Origin: Vitis vinifera
Lineage: Eukaryota > Streptophyta > Magnoliopsida > Vitales > Vitaceae
Direction: 5' to 3'
DNA: 64,000 nt
Assembly (NCBI RefSeq): GCF_030704535.1
Contig: NC_081817.1
Coordinates: forward strand, 9,746,501-9,810,500
The notes beneath the pieces were generated by a model. The model was not told where the DNA came from and made no database searches. It worked only from the letters and a program-made list of their open reading frames with translations. Positions 1-11,395 of the stretch are shown one piece after another; the stretch's first letter is position 1; each line of letters begins with the position of its first letter. Position numbers and translations under genes: made by a program.

Positions 1-2700
1 CCTACAACCTTAATTTACCAAAATCATGTTTTGATTTAAAAAATATAAATAATGAAAAATTAGTAAAGATTAATGGGAGGGGAGGGAAAAAATAGCATAA
101 AAGAATAGTAAGGGAGTGCTTTTAGCTATAATCCCTCCTAAAATTAAGGAACAAATGTTTTTAATGATTTAAAAGGCAACATCCAATCACAAAAAAGTTG
201 GGTATTTTGTCTTTAGTGGAAAAGTGAAATAGCAATGAAGATGCCACTAGGATGCATTATTGGGAAAATGACTAGGAATTTTGTATTTTTATCTAAATCA
301 ACTTTCAATTGGTCTAATAAGATAAGGTGGAAATACACTATAAAGAAAAAGATGTATGATGACTTTTAAACCGAGTCACCATAAACATACAGTATTACTA
401 CAACATAGCATCATCTAATCAATAGAGAGTACTAATTGTTGATATATTTGAAAGTAACAACAAAGTAGATAAATTGTGATGCATTTGAAAGTGATACCAT
501 AAGAATATTAGTGGCAAAGTATTTAGAAGTGACACCATATATTTCTAGAGATATATTTTACTATTAAGTTGTACAAGATATATATATGATGTCACTTTAA
601 ATGCATCATTTTTTAGTTATGGTATCATATCATTGTAAATAATCATAAAAGATATGGTCGCTATTGGCTTATTAACCTATATATTTTTGTAATGCTTATG
701 GATTAATATGTAAGATTAACTTGTGTATATTTTATCCATAAATATAATAATCATATTATATTTAAGTTATATTTTTTTTAATACTTATAGATTAACCTGT
801 AATACATTGTATTGTCTAATAATATTTATACACCAAATGTTCATAAAAAAATAGTGCATCCAACACATTAAACTCACCAAAACTAAAAGAAAAGAGTGAA
901 TTCATATTTAAACATGATTTATAAATGTTAAACATCTCAAGATTCATGTATACTTGCATTTCTTATGCATAAAACTGACTAACTATAAAGTGATACAAAA
1001 GTCGTATCCGAAAACCCAAAATTTTCACTTTCAATTAAAGTAGCATTTATGTCTTACAATGTATAACATAAAAGTCACATCTAAAAGCCCAAAATCTTAT
1101 TTCTTCATTCTACTTTCTTTTTATTCTACATACCATCCTCCTAAGAGCGTATACCTATATTTTATAGTTTAATGAGTTTTAAAGTTTTTACTGAAAATAA
1201 AGATTAATTAATGTTATCATAAAGGAACAAATCTAAGTCCTGTTTTTTCCTATTTTGATATAGAAACATTGTGCAAAGAATAAGAAATGCCTATGAAAAA
1301 TTCATGTAGTGGCTAAGGGACTTGTCATGGATGATCGTGATGCATCAACATGATTGATGATTGATGATTGATGATTAGTTGTAACACAATAGTCGTCCTC
1401 CTCTAATTTTGTCGAATTTACTTGAGAATTTTCTTTATTATTATTGTCAAAATGAAATCAAATAAGAAAATAACATTAATATTTACAATAATTGGAAGCA
1501 TGAAACTATGTAGAATTCATTAAATGAATAAAACCTTTTGATGTAATAATTTTAGAATAAATAATTATCTCTTTAATGAACCTCATAACAAAGTAGTCTC
1601 ATTTAAACCCCTCTTCTTGTTCGGGACACTAATTGATCAATTATAAAATAAATAACATTAGTACTCTTATATATAAATGATGTAGATCCATAACTTGAAT
1701 ATGTAAAGCAAAATTTTGAATGTCACCTGCACTAATTGTCAAGATGATTCCCTGTTAGATGTTTTCTTTCCAAAGATTCTAAGAGCCCTATGTAAAGAAG
1801 TTCAATGAGTATTTTTAAAAAATAGGTAAATGTTATATGTTTTTTAATATATACAAATAATAAAAAATTGTATTTGAGATGAATGTAATATATATATATT
1901 TTTTTAATATTACTATGAAAAATAATAGGAAGAGCTTACATGCTTACAATATCCTTCAAGTCATTGAAGTCATTACATGGTTTGTGATTATTAAGATAAT
2001 AAACTATTATTTTCCTTGGTTCAATCACTATCAAGACTCAATCAAAGCTAAAACATTAAAAACAAAAGTATCATCTAGTTAGAAACATAAATCAAACATA
2101 AAACATCAAATTAAAGTGCAATATTCATGACTTAATTGGGGTTGTAGGGCATAAGAAAATATTCGACATCATGACACCCTAGGAAGTGCTTTTGATAATT
2201 GTGCTATGTTATTTGTTTCAGGAGTAGTGAATCTTGCTCGTGATATTGTAAAAGGATTAAAAAAATACAAATTGTGATTCTTTGTTGGCAACATGTAGTT
2301 GATCATACATCTACTTATTATCAAAACACTAAAAGAAAGTTGTCATTAGTTTCATCCCTTACAACATGGACAACTCATATTAAAAAAATAAAATAAAGGC
2401 AAATGAAAATGAAAGGTGCACACCATAAATAGAAGGAGATATAGCTTGATGACATCTCTAAAGATGAAGTAGTGTATTCACAATCCTCTATAGATATATA
2501 CGTTCGAAATTCAACGACAAATAGTGAAGTGGGGAGTTGTATTAGGTATGTTTTCTCATTACTAAGACAACTATTCACAAAATTTTTGAAAATTTTTAAT
2601 GGTTGAATAATTTTGAGGCTTAGATTGTTGAATATCTGGTGTCTTGACCATCTTTTTCTTTCCTTTATCCAATACCTATGAAAGGGAAGGAATTTCAGTA
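1..2700. other. AT-rich stretch, no gene recognised
   Basis: No open frame here has a recognisable protein family or a convincing exon chain. A short GATTGAT-type tandem run lies near 1350-1380. The small open frames are what AT-rich DNA gives by chance. Confidence 0.6.
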
Positions 2701-2710
2701 AGATATACTC

Positions 2711-2911
2711 CTAAACAATAAAATACCAAGTTACAATCAAATTTACTATAAGAATAAAATGACATACACGAGGATGTTCATTTTCAAGTATGACAAGGTT
2801 TGTTGGCCAATTAAGTTCAAAGCCAATTGAATCTCCAACATTGATAATATCATATGGATTTGGAAGTGGGAGTGCATCATCTGGCTTGTGTGCAACATTT
2901 ATTACAACCAA
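2711..2911 (-). pseudogene. possible CACTA-transposon protein fragment
   Basis: A 66-codon frame on the minus strand reads HKPDDALPLPNPYD, then VGDSIGF and LNWPTNLVI. This order (LP-P, a VGDxIG block, then a WP-LVI block) resembles the C-terminal part of proteins carried by plant En/Spm (CACTA) elements. No transposase core is visible nearby. It lies just outside the CACTA-type terminus at 3133, so it would belong to a different or rearranged copy. The assignment is from memory of the family style and is weak. Confidence 0.25.
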
Positions 2912-3108
2912 CCTATTTGATTCTTTTTCTTTTATTAGAGTACCTTTTGCATTAGCGATACTAGTAAGGAAATCTTAACGATTTACAATACTTAAATAGT
3001 CCATCCATGTAGAGAATCAAACACTAGTTGGGCTCCCATAATGGTTATTACTCATCCCCTGGATGAGAGCAAGACTAATATATTACATTCATGTGATCAA
3101 GTGTGCTA

Positions 3109-3132
3109 ATATATATATATATATATATATAT
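3109..3132. repeat. (TA)n microsatellite
   Basis: An uninterrupted TA run directly abuts the CACTACAAG terminus at 3133. Confidence 0.9.
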
Positions 3133-3550
3133 CACTACAAGAAAAAGGGTCATTGTTGACATATATTATCTTTACTCAAAGTAGTATATGTCAATATTTT
3201 TTATTTAAATGGACAACTATGACATATAAAACTTAGTTAAAAGGAATAATGATATATATGAATTCTAGTGATTATTCCATGACTTATGATGATGCAACCT
3301 TGACAGAGAATTTATAGGTCAATATAAAATTAATATATTTGTATGTCAAGGTAGCTAAATAAAGGCAATAATGACATATATGGAATTTGCTAAAAAAATT
3401 TTTAATTTATAGTAATACAATCTTGATAGAAAAATTATAAGTCAATATATATGGTTAAAATATTCTTATGTCAAGGTTGGTAAAAGCTATCTTGACAAAT
3501 AATTTATAAGTCAATGTAATTTCATTTATAAATCTATCAAGGTTATATTA
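3133..3550 (+). mobile_element. CACTA-type transposon terminus with subterminal repeats
   Basis: CACTACAAGAAAAA at 3133 matches the standard plant CACTA (En/Spm) terminal inverted repeat, so the element would extend to the right. Inside it a motif of the type CTTGAYAGA..ATTATAAGTCAAT recurs near 3299, 3421 and 3490, like the subterminal repeats that bind the transposase in this superfamily. The matching right end (TTTTTCTTGTAGTG) was not seen downstream. This is therefore a solo end or a deleted element, probably within the long upstream intron of the cytochrome c exon at 4141. Confidence 0.55.
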
Positions 3551-4140
3551 GTAAATATTGAAAATCTCACTTCTCATTTTTTTTTCTTTCAATTCTTTTG
3601 TTTTTCTTTTAATTCTATCTAGACCCATTCCCATCTAGAAGCAACTTGAAAGAAAATCCTAATAGGCCACCATTAAAAATTTTGTGAAAAGTACAAATAG
3701 TTTTTATGAAAATTTATTGGATTAGATATTTATTCTCCATGCAAATATATATCCTTTATAGGGTTTAAATTTTTGTTTTTGTTTTGTTTTTTTTGTTTTT
3801 TTTTTTTTTTGCATTTTTGAAGACATTTATTAAATGATGTAACATGACTTCCTGTTCAAATTTGGAATTTGTGGAAATCTGATATAAATATATTTTATGA
3901 CATTTATTAAATGGTGTAACATGACTTCCTATTCAATTATCCAATTATCCCATAAGGCATTTGTATAATGATCAGAAATAAGATAATTCTACATTGAACA
4001 TGGTAACTACAAACTACAGTGGATACAACACAAACGAAGGATAAGATATCCTTTTACAAAGCTGGAATTTGTTTTTTTCAGGTTACTTCCTTTTCATTGT
4101 TTTCTGTAACTAATAACTCTGTAAAATTTGTTTTATGCAG

Positions 4141-4233
4141 TACATTCCTGGAACAAAGATGGTGTTCCCTGGACTAAAGAAGCCTCAGGAACGGGCTGAC
4201 TTGATTGCATATTTGAAGCAAGCCATTGCTTAA
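4141..4233 (+). CDS. CYTC: cytochrome c, terminal exon only
   Basis: A TTTTATGCAG acceptor is followed by an open exon of 30 codons and TAA. It starts [15 protein letters not shown] and ends [10 protein letters not shown], the C-terminus of mitochondrial cytochrome c, the soluble carrier between complexes III and IV. The Met in PGTKM is the axial haem ligand. The exon starts where plant cytochrome c genes often have an intron. The preceding exon (GLFGR...NPKK) and the haem-binding CXXCH exon are absent from positions 1-4140. Either the intron exceeds 4 kb, plausible because a CACTA end lies in it, or this is an orphan exon. The reading frame itself shows no damage. Confidence 0.85.
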   Translation, partial: YIPGTKMVFPGLKKPQERADLIAYLKQAIA

Positions 4234-4239
4234 TTTGAA

Positions 4240-7200
4240 ACTAAACGTTTGAAGAGAGTTCATTTTGTAGTTGCTAGATGTACCGAAACCAGATGGCAAT
4301 ACCATTCTTTTCCAAATAAAATAGACTTATGTTGGTAGGTCTAGCATAATGAGAGTTTGTAGTTATTGCTACTTTTGCTAAGAGATTGCCTTGGAAAACA
4401 TTCAATTGGATTTAGTTACCTATTTGTGACTATCTGATGAATATTTGGTGAAACATCAATTTACTACTATGAATGCCTAGGCTAGTCTTTATATGATTAG
4501 CAATACCAGAAGACTGGTTTATGGTTAAGTTCCTTTTTCTTTGTTTCTTTCTTTGGTTCATTTTTTTTAACCCAAGCTGATGACATAAGAGGTTGCGGTT
4601 GATGCTGTTGGCATGAGGAGAGAGCATCATTGTCTTTTAGCTATGTTGGAAACAGTATGAAATAACATTTGCAAGGAGGTAGTCATCTCATATGAAAACC
4701 AATTAAGTGTCTAGACATTCATATTCTATTCATTGTAGGGTTTAACCATTTAGAGGTACACCTTTGTGTTTGATCTATTCCATGCAACATGCTTATCTCC
4801 ATCTTGAGTATTACTCATACTGAAGTTTATACCAGTGTTCAACCATCACCGATCTTATCAAGGGGGTTGTTTAGCAAGTGTCTTATCAAAGGGTTTCAAT
4901 TTTGAACTCTCAGTGATTAAGTGTATTTAGTTCAAATATCGAATGAGGCAAGTGAAATTTAAAGAAAAGACACTTTAAATAATGTGTTTTTGAGCAAACC
5001 CATATCAATTTATGATGATAATTGAAATGAAATGAAATGAAAGTTGGTTTAATATTTGTGGGTTTCACTTGATTTTAAAGTAGTTATCAACACATGTAAG
5101 GGGGATTAATAAATTTATTTTATTTTGTTTATATAAATATTAATATTAATAATTGTTTATCAAATTTAAATAATATTAAAAATATCAAATCCTTAATAAT
5201 TATACCTAGTCAATGAAATATAAATATGTCAAATTAAATTCTAAACTCTTACACTTTTTTTTTTTTTTTTAAAGATGAAGTTGTAATCCCTTCAAAACAA
5301 AATTTTAGAATGAGAATAATTTTTAAAAATATATAATAATAATTTTATTTAATTATTGGTTTTTGCATTCCTTAGAGTAGGAACATTACTCCCACACATT
5401 AAGTAAACACATCCTTGGATGTCATTTTGTATGAGAAAGGGCATTTGAGATTGTAAAATCATCCAATTAAACCCTAGACATGCATTTATTTTATTCATCA
5501 TCCTTTCATCTCACATAGTTTTTTTTTGTTTTGTAGTTACCATGTTCAATATATTACATACATAGAAACTAACGTACCAAATCCCAATGATTTTGTTTGC
5601 CTATTGACATTGATCTTGCAAATAAATGCATGGAAATCTTTAGACAGTCTCTACACTATGATGCATTCTAATAAAATAAAAATTTAGTAAATAACTTTAT
5701 AGAATTATGCATACAAGCATTTGAGTAAATATATTTATATCATGTTCAAGGGTTGCTTGTGTTTTTAGGCTCAGGAGTGACATCAGGACCACTGTTTTTG
5801 CAGGGTATCTTTTGGTGGGGGGAGAGAGATGGATTATGGATGAGTAGGATGAAGCAGGAGGTGGTGGAAAGGGAAAACCAAATTTGGAAAGTAGCGTTCA
5901 CGTCCCCTGGACAAGTGACATCATGCCACATGCCACAAAAAATACAAGCATAAAATAGTGAAAGCCAGATGATTTTCCTCATGTGCGATGGCATCATTGT
6001 ACAGGTTCCTGATTTGGATGGGAAATGTGGTGGAAATGGAATTTTACCATCAAAAAAACAATTTCCTTTCAAAAAACAATTCCCCTTGTCAGACTAAAGT
6101 CTTTGCTCATGTTTCTTCTTTCTACTCTTATACATTTTCATTGGGAATCAATCAGCTTCCTCGTGCATCTATGCAAACTACACCAAACCCCCCCCTTTTT
6201 TTTTTCGAAGTATCTTTTTTTGTGTCAATATTCATACTGTCCCATGCAATGATTCTCCTTCCACCCATCCAACCCTTAGCCCATTCCTGTTTATAATCAA
6301 TTTGACTTTCAAAATCACATAATCCAATGTTTCAAAATGTAGGAATGAAAAATTAGTTCCTTATTCTAAATATAATAATTTTTTCTGATAAACTAAAAAT
6401 AAAAAGAATATTAAAAAAGAAATTTAAATTTTAAATTAAAAATCAATTTTCCCTCTTAAATTGCTTCTAACCAAACCCAAAAATCATATTTTGGTTTGTA
6501 GAAGTAAAGTATAAGGTTAAAATGAAGGAGTCAAGAATTAGTACTTACAAGTCACTACAACCATAAAATCTGAAAATTACTTATCATAATTCCTTTTATG
6601 ACAACAAACGAAATAAAAAGTAAAAACAATCATATAATTTATCTCTTTTTGGGTGGGAGCTGGTGGAGGGCATGATGAGGGTGTTAGAGTTGTGAATCTA
6701 ACTACTTGGATTTTATCTGATAGGCCACAGAACATAGGTAGGGTTGTGAAAAGTAATAGATTATTTATTTATTTATTTATTTAATGGGGCCTTTGAATCG
6801 AAGAGCAGAGAACATGGCCCATTTGTTGAAGGTAAGGATTATTCTATTCTCTATTGGGTGATCTGCCTCTCCTCCCCACCTTCATGCCTCCACTCTCCAC
6901 CTTCTGCCTCTCCTCCCCATCTTCCTTTATTTTTTTCACTCCCACAACCTTTCACATGGACTGATGGGTAATTTTCAGTACTCCTACTTTCAGAGTAAGA
7001 AGAGAAACTTCAAGTTCTTTTCATCTATACTAAAATAACTGAGATAAAAAATTATGCACTGCAATTGATAAATAGAGAAAATATTTGTAATTGAAATGAT
7101 GACTACATTAAAATCCAATAAGATCATATATGAATCCATGGCAAACACTCTGTTATGCCAAATGGAAGAAAATATAAGAAAGAACAATATTCCAATCAGG

Positions 7201-7375
7201 AATGAACCAAAAATGTCAAATATAACAGCATAATGAGACCAAGAAATCACTTATAAGAAAAACAACCTTAAATATAAAGGGCCCAAGATAAGAAAATAAA
7301 AAAAGTCATCCATGAAAGGGAAAACCTGTCGGGATTAAAGAACTGCAACAGCAAAATCTTGGCAAGCCTCAAGAG
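4240..7375. other. 3' flank and intergenic DNA, no gene recognised
   Basis: The first few hundred bases would be the 3' untranslated region of the cytochrome c exon. Beyond them I see AT-rich DNA with small unrelated frames. One 108-codon minus-strand frame at 5746-6072 matched nothing I recognise. A short ATTT tandem lies near 6765-6783. Confidence 0.5.
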
Positions 7376-7705
7376 ACCTCATCCATGAAGTCCTTTTAGC
7401 ATCTGAACGAGTTGTGGGTTGAATAAGGCTGAAGCTTGCTGCAATTCAGCTGCGCACTCGTCGTTTCTACTCCTCATGGCACGTTCTGCTGGTACACATC
7501 CCATTCGTCTAGTGCCCGTCGGATTCTCTTGTTGTTGCATGTCGGATTCCTCGCGGTGAGTTTCGATGGAGTTGACAATTGAGTTCTACATGATGACCAA
7601 AAAACGTTTGGGTCGAGCCATCCTCGCCACCTCTTCACGGATGATTTGTTGCATATTGAAACTGCTATGGTGTTCAGTTTGAAGGAAAGAAGAAGACGAC
7701 ATCAT
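7376..7705 (-). pseudogene. unidentified degraded reading frame
   Basis: From an ATG near 7705 the minus strand reads MMSSSSFLQTEHHSSF, continues IIREEVARMARPKRF, then meets one TAG (near 7587). It resumes in the same frame through [15 protein letters not shown] and ends [10 protein letters not shown] at about 7376. The base composition is less AT-rich than the flanks and the frame is interrupted only once over about 110 codons, suggesting a recently broken small gene or a transposon-derived exon. I do not recognise the family. Confidence 0.2.
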
Positions 7706-8130
7706 AGTGAGGCTGGGTGCTGCTAATCAAAATGTGCATGTGCGGAGGGATAAGGAGGGAGAATTAGTGGATGGGAAGCATGGGTGGCTATTCATTATGA
7801 TAGATGGTTTTGGGCAGCCCAAAGCATGGGCTGTGTCAGAAGAAAGACATTTGATGTCTGATGAAGGTGGTAGAGATAGGTTTTTTTGATTGCCTAAAGA
7901 ATAGGGTGTTGCAGGGTATGGCATGGTCTGAAGTACTTGTCTTGAGCAACTAAAAATAAGCTTTAAAGAGAGAGTGGTATGGGGTTAAGATACGTTTTAA
8001 GCCATCTGAAATATGAGCAGTAGCAAGTAGCAACAAAAGTACAAAACACAATTGATGGGTGAGAGAAATGGGAAGCTAAGCTAACGACCTATGGAGAATA
8101 TTGATGGACGGTTGATGCATGGGTTAGTTT

Positions 8131-8816
8131 AAGGTGTGTTTGGTATGTTTTAAATGATATGAAAGCTAAGTATAAATATTTCATAAAATCATCATACAAG
8201 TTGCATATTTGTTTTTGATTTACAAAATTAAATTATTTTATGTTTTGATGTGTGATTTTTAATATCATATACACTTTACTTATGATTCATGATATCTAAA
8301 AATAATAATTATTTTGGCATATTTATTAAAAAAAAAAAACACATTTTGTTTTATATTTTAAGACATGAATTAGATAACCATAATAAACTCAAATTATAAT
8401 TTTGTTTTTGGTTCATAAAGTATTAAAAAAAGAATTGCTTTGATATATATTAATAAACTCAAATCTTTATTTTGATTTAGGATTCTTGTGATGTTAAAAA
8501 ATAAAATTATTTTATCATAAAATAAAGCTTTGAATATATATTTAATAATCTTAACATATTATTTCTCAATTTAATCATTCAATATATTGATTAATACCTC
8601 AATTTCTATAATTTATAAGATAAAGTTGACAAAAAAAAAAACTTGAATCTTATTAAATCATTCTTTAAAAAAAGAAAAAAAATACCTCATTCCAATTCAT
8701 TATCAAAACCTTATTGTATTTTATATTTTTAAAGAATATGATATCAATTATTATATTATTTTAAAACAAGAATTTATTTGTAAGAATTAAGATTTTAGAA
8801 TTCTAAACAAACCTAA
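8131..8816. repeat. AT-rich insertion with TIR-like ends
   Basis: About 0.7 kb of very AT-rich DNA starts with GTGTGTTTGGTATGTTT and ends with TTCTAAACAAACCTAAA. The ends are roughly inverted (GTTTGG versus CAAAC), as in plant miniature inverted-repeat elements. No coding content. Confidence 0.3.
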
Positions 8817-9358
8817 ATATGCTATAACTCAATCAAAAAAAAAAAAGTCCTAAATTAATAATTAAGGATCACTACACACGAAATAGGGATCCACTTAGTC
8901 TCTCCAAAATATCTAATTGAAAATCCAAAACTAGTCATCGATATAGTCTTAGTGGACCATCAATTAATAAGAGCTAAAAACAACTCAAAAAATAACCACA
9001 ATTGCACATTAAAGCATCAAAGGATGTAGGAGGACAATCCTATATGGAATGTGTCAAAAGAACAAAATAGAGGGTTTATAATATTCTAAGAAAAAAAACA
9101 CGTTACTGTATATACATAATCTTCTTTCTTAGTTTAGACTTTAATACGGTAGTATAAAACTAAAGTTGTTTTTTTGTCAGCCACTTTATTAAGCCAGGTT
9201 TAAGTCTTTTCATACTTCAACTCTATCACAGTTCATTTATGCTATATCTTTATATTTTAATACTTAGGGTTTATTTGCTTTCACTAGTATTTTTCAATTT
9301 TATAATTTCAAAGAGATGCCCAAATAATATTACTTTAAGCGCTTTTTTAATTTTTAAA

Positions 9359-9740
9359 ATTTTTGTTGGTTTTAGGATAGAAATGGTCTATTTGATAACT
9401 ATTTTTGAGAATAGTTTTTTTTGTTCTCTAGAACAAAAAACAAAAAAAAAAAATACATTTGACAATAAAAAATATGATATTTTTAGATAACATCTTTTAG
9501 TTATTTTCTATTATCTTCACTTGTTTTTTATGGTTATTTTAAAAAATAATTATACAAACATATAGAATTATTAAAAATAAAATATTAAACATAAAAATTA
9601 TTTTTAAAAAATATTAAAAACAGATTAAAAACATTTTAGGTTTTAAAATAAATATTTTTTTTTCACATAAAACATTAGATAACAATTTTTAAAAAGTTTT
9701 TGAAAACTGTTACTAAATATACCTAAAACGTTTGAATTTT
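9359..9740. repeat. MITE-like dispersed repeat, copy 1
   Basis: An AT-rich segment has internal words (ATTATTTTAAAAAATAAT, CTTGTTTTTT, GAAAACTGTT) that reappear in the same order at 26853-27200. A shared sequence at two separate sites with outer (T)TTGG/AACTG-type ends fits a non-autonomous DNA element of the hAT or similar type. The class is uncertain. Confidence 0.4.
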
Positions 9741-9789
9741 CAAAAATAGTAAACATGCATGTTGCGTGTGTAGTAGTTTAAAATTTGCT

Positions 9790-11395
9790 CTTGTATGGCA
9801 AAAGGAAACTTCTATGGTGCTGAGGGAGGTACCATACCTCAGATTTTTTATAGCCGTTGGATGCAAGAGTTTAAATCTCAGCCATTGAAAAGAAAAAGAA
9901 AAAAAGGAAAAAAGGAAAACTGGCTACCTGTTGTCTCCCCCTCTCAGGCCATTTTCCCGTTTGTTCCCTCTCTTCCCTCATTTTCTACCTGTTCTCTCCC
10001 CCTCTCAGCCCCTTTTTTCCCGTTTTTCCCTCTCTTCTCCTCCATAGCCGAGCGTCTTCTCCTCCGTCTTCTCCTCCAGTTGTGTCTCGTGCTCTCATCT
10101 CCAGACTTCTCCATACTCATCTCCACGCTTCTCCATAGGTTGGTTGGTTGTGTCTCGTGCTCTCATCTCCACACTCCTCCATACTCTGATCTCCACTCAT
10201 CCTCGACAGTCGGGTCTAGTTTCCTTTTTTTTCCTCTCTTCATTCAAGGAGTGTCTAGTGCCAAATTTATCACCAGCCCGTCTCCACAATCACAACCCTC
10301 TCTCAATCTTCACTCACAATCTCATCATCTTCCAAAACCCACCTCAAACAACTCCGGAATAAACTCAAAACCAACCTAAAAACCAGAGTCTACTCTAGAA
10401 AAAAAAAAAAGAAATCCTATCTTCGGAAGAAACGTAAGAGGCAAATGCGAGACAATGAAGAAATGGGGGAAAGAAAGCACTGAAGAAGGAGATATAGACC
10501 CCTCTCACGATTAATCTTCAGTCGAGTTTCTGTTTTCTCCATTTTTTACCGAGTTTCCCGATATTTTCCTCTCTTCTCCATACTCGACTCTTCTCAGGTA
10601 TCTCCATGGACTGTTATTTTCAGGTGCTTTAAGTTGTCTTTGTGTATTGTTGGATGTTTTTGTGTTATTGGGTGTTTTCGGGTAAGATATTGTAGCTGTT
10701 TCGGGAGACATCTTTTTGAGTTCTGGCTTTTTTAGTATCCCCTTTGATTATGTCCATATTTAGTTTTCATATTTGGGGTTTTTTCGGGTTTTGAAGTAAA
10801 GAGTATAATATTCCCGCTCCTTCCCTCCTATCCATAACCCTTGTATTTTGTTCATATTTTATATTTTGTTTAAGGGGTGTTTTCGGCTTTTAAATTTCGT
10901 GGTTTGAAGACCCGAATTGAAGACATAGCTGGAAGAAGAAGAAGAAGAAAAAATGTGAGTATTGATAATGTGTTTTACAATATTGTAGCCATTATATTTC
11001 ATGCTTTCTGTGAGATTTATGGATTGATGACATTATTGAAAATAATGTGGTTAGATCCATAATTGGAGATTGAAAAAGATTGATATGCTAATTTTGTGAC
11101 CATTTAAAATGTACATAGATTTAGGGAGGATTTTGTAGTGGTGGTGAAAGTATGTTTGATTTATTATATTTGAAATCATATTATAAAAATTGACTTAAAT
11201 GCTTTGATTTAATTTTTAGGAGCGAACGCGATGGTCTTGAAGTTGTTAGAAATCCAAAGAGGCCTATCGGCGCTTGGATACATTACTAGTAAGGGAAAAT
11301 AGAAATATGTAAAATAATATGTTTTTTAATGTATTTTTTGTGGTTGTTATTGTTAAATTTGTTTGAAATTGTTTTGTAGTAACGATCAATTAGCC
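9790..11395. other. pyrimidine-rich leader region upstream of the protease gene
   Basis: A CT-rich stretch (about 9930-10210 and 10500-10620, many CTTCTCC and CTCATCTCC words) precedes the protease gene and looks like promoter and 5' untranslated sequence. A 194-codon frame at 9795-10379 is low-complexity Ser/Leu/Pro and is not accepted as a protein. A possible upstream exon (about 11220-11280: SERDGLEVVRNPKRP) follows an acceptor-like TTTTTTAG but runs into a stop, so it was not joined. Confidence 0.4.

Noticed and set aside
5746..6296. Overlapping 108- and 102-codon frames on opposite strands
   Set aside because: No recognisable family, no splice support and mutually overlapping; most likely chance frames.
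9795..10379. 194-codon frame as a protein
   Set aside because: Low-complexity Ser/Leu/Pro translation of a CT-rich leader, overlapped by other frames, with no domain.
11220..11280. Extra 5' exon of the Ulp1-like gene
   Set aside because: An acceptor-like site and a short open stretch exist, but the frame stops before any donor that would join to the exon at 11396.
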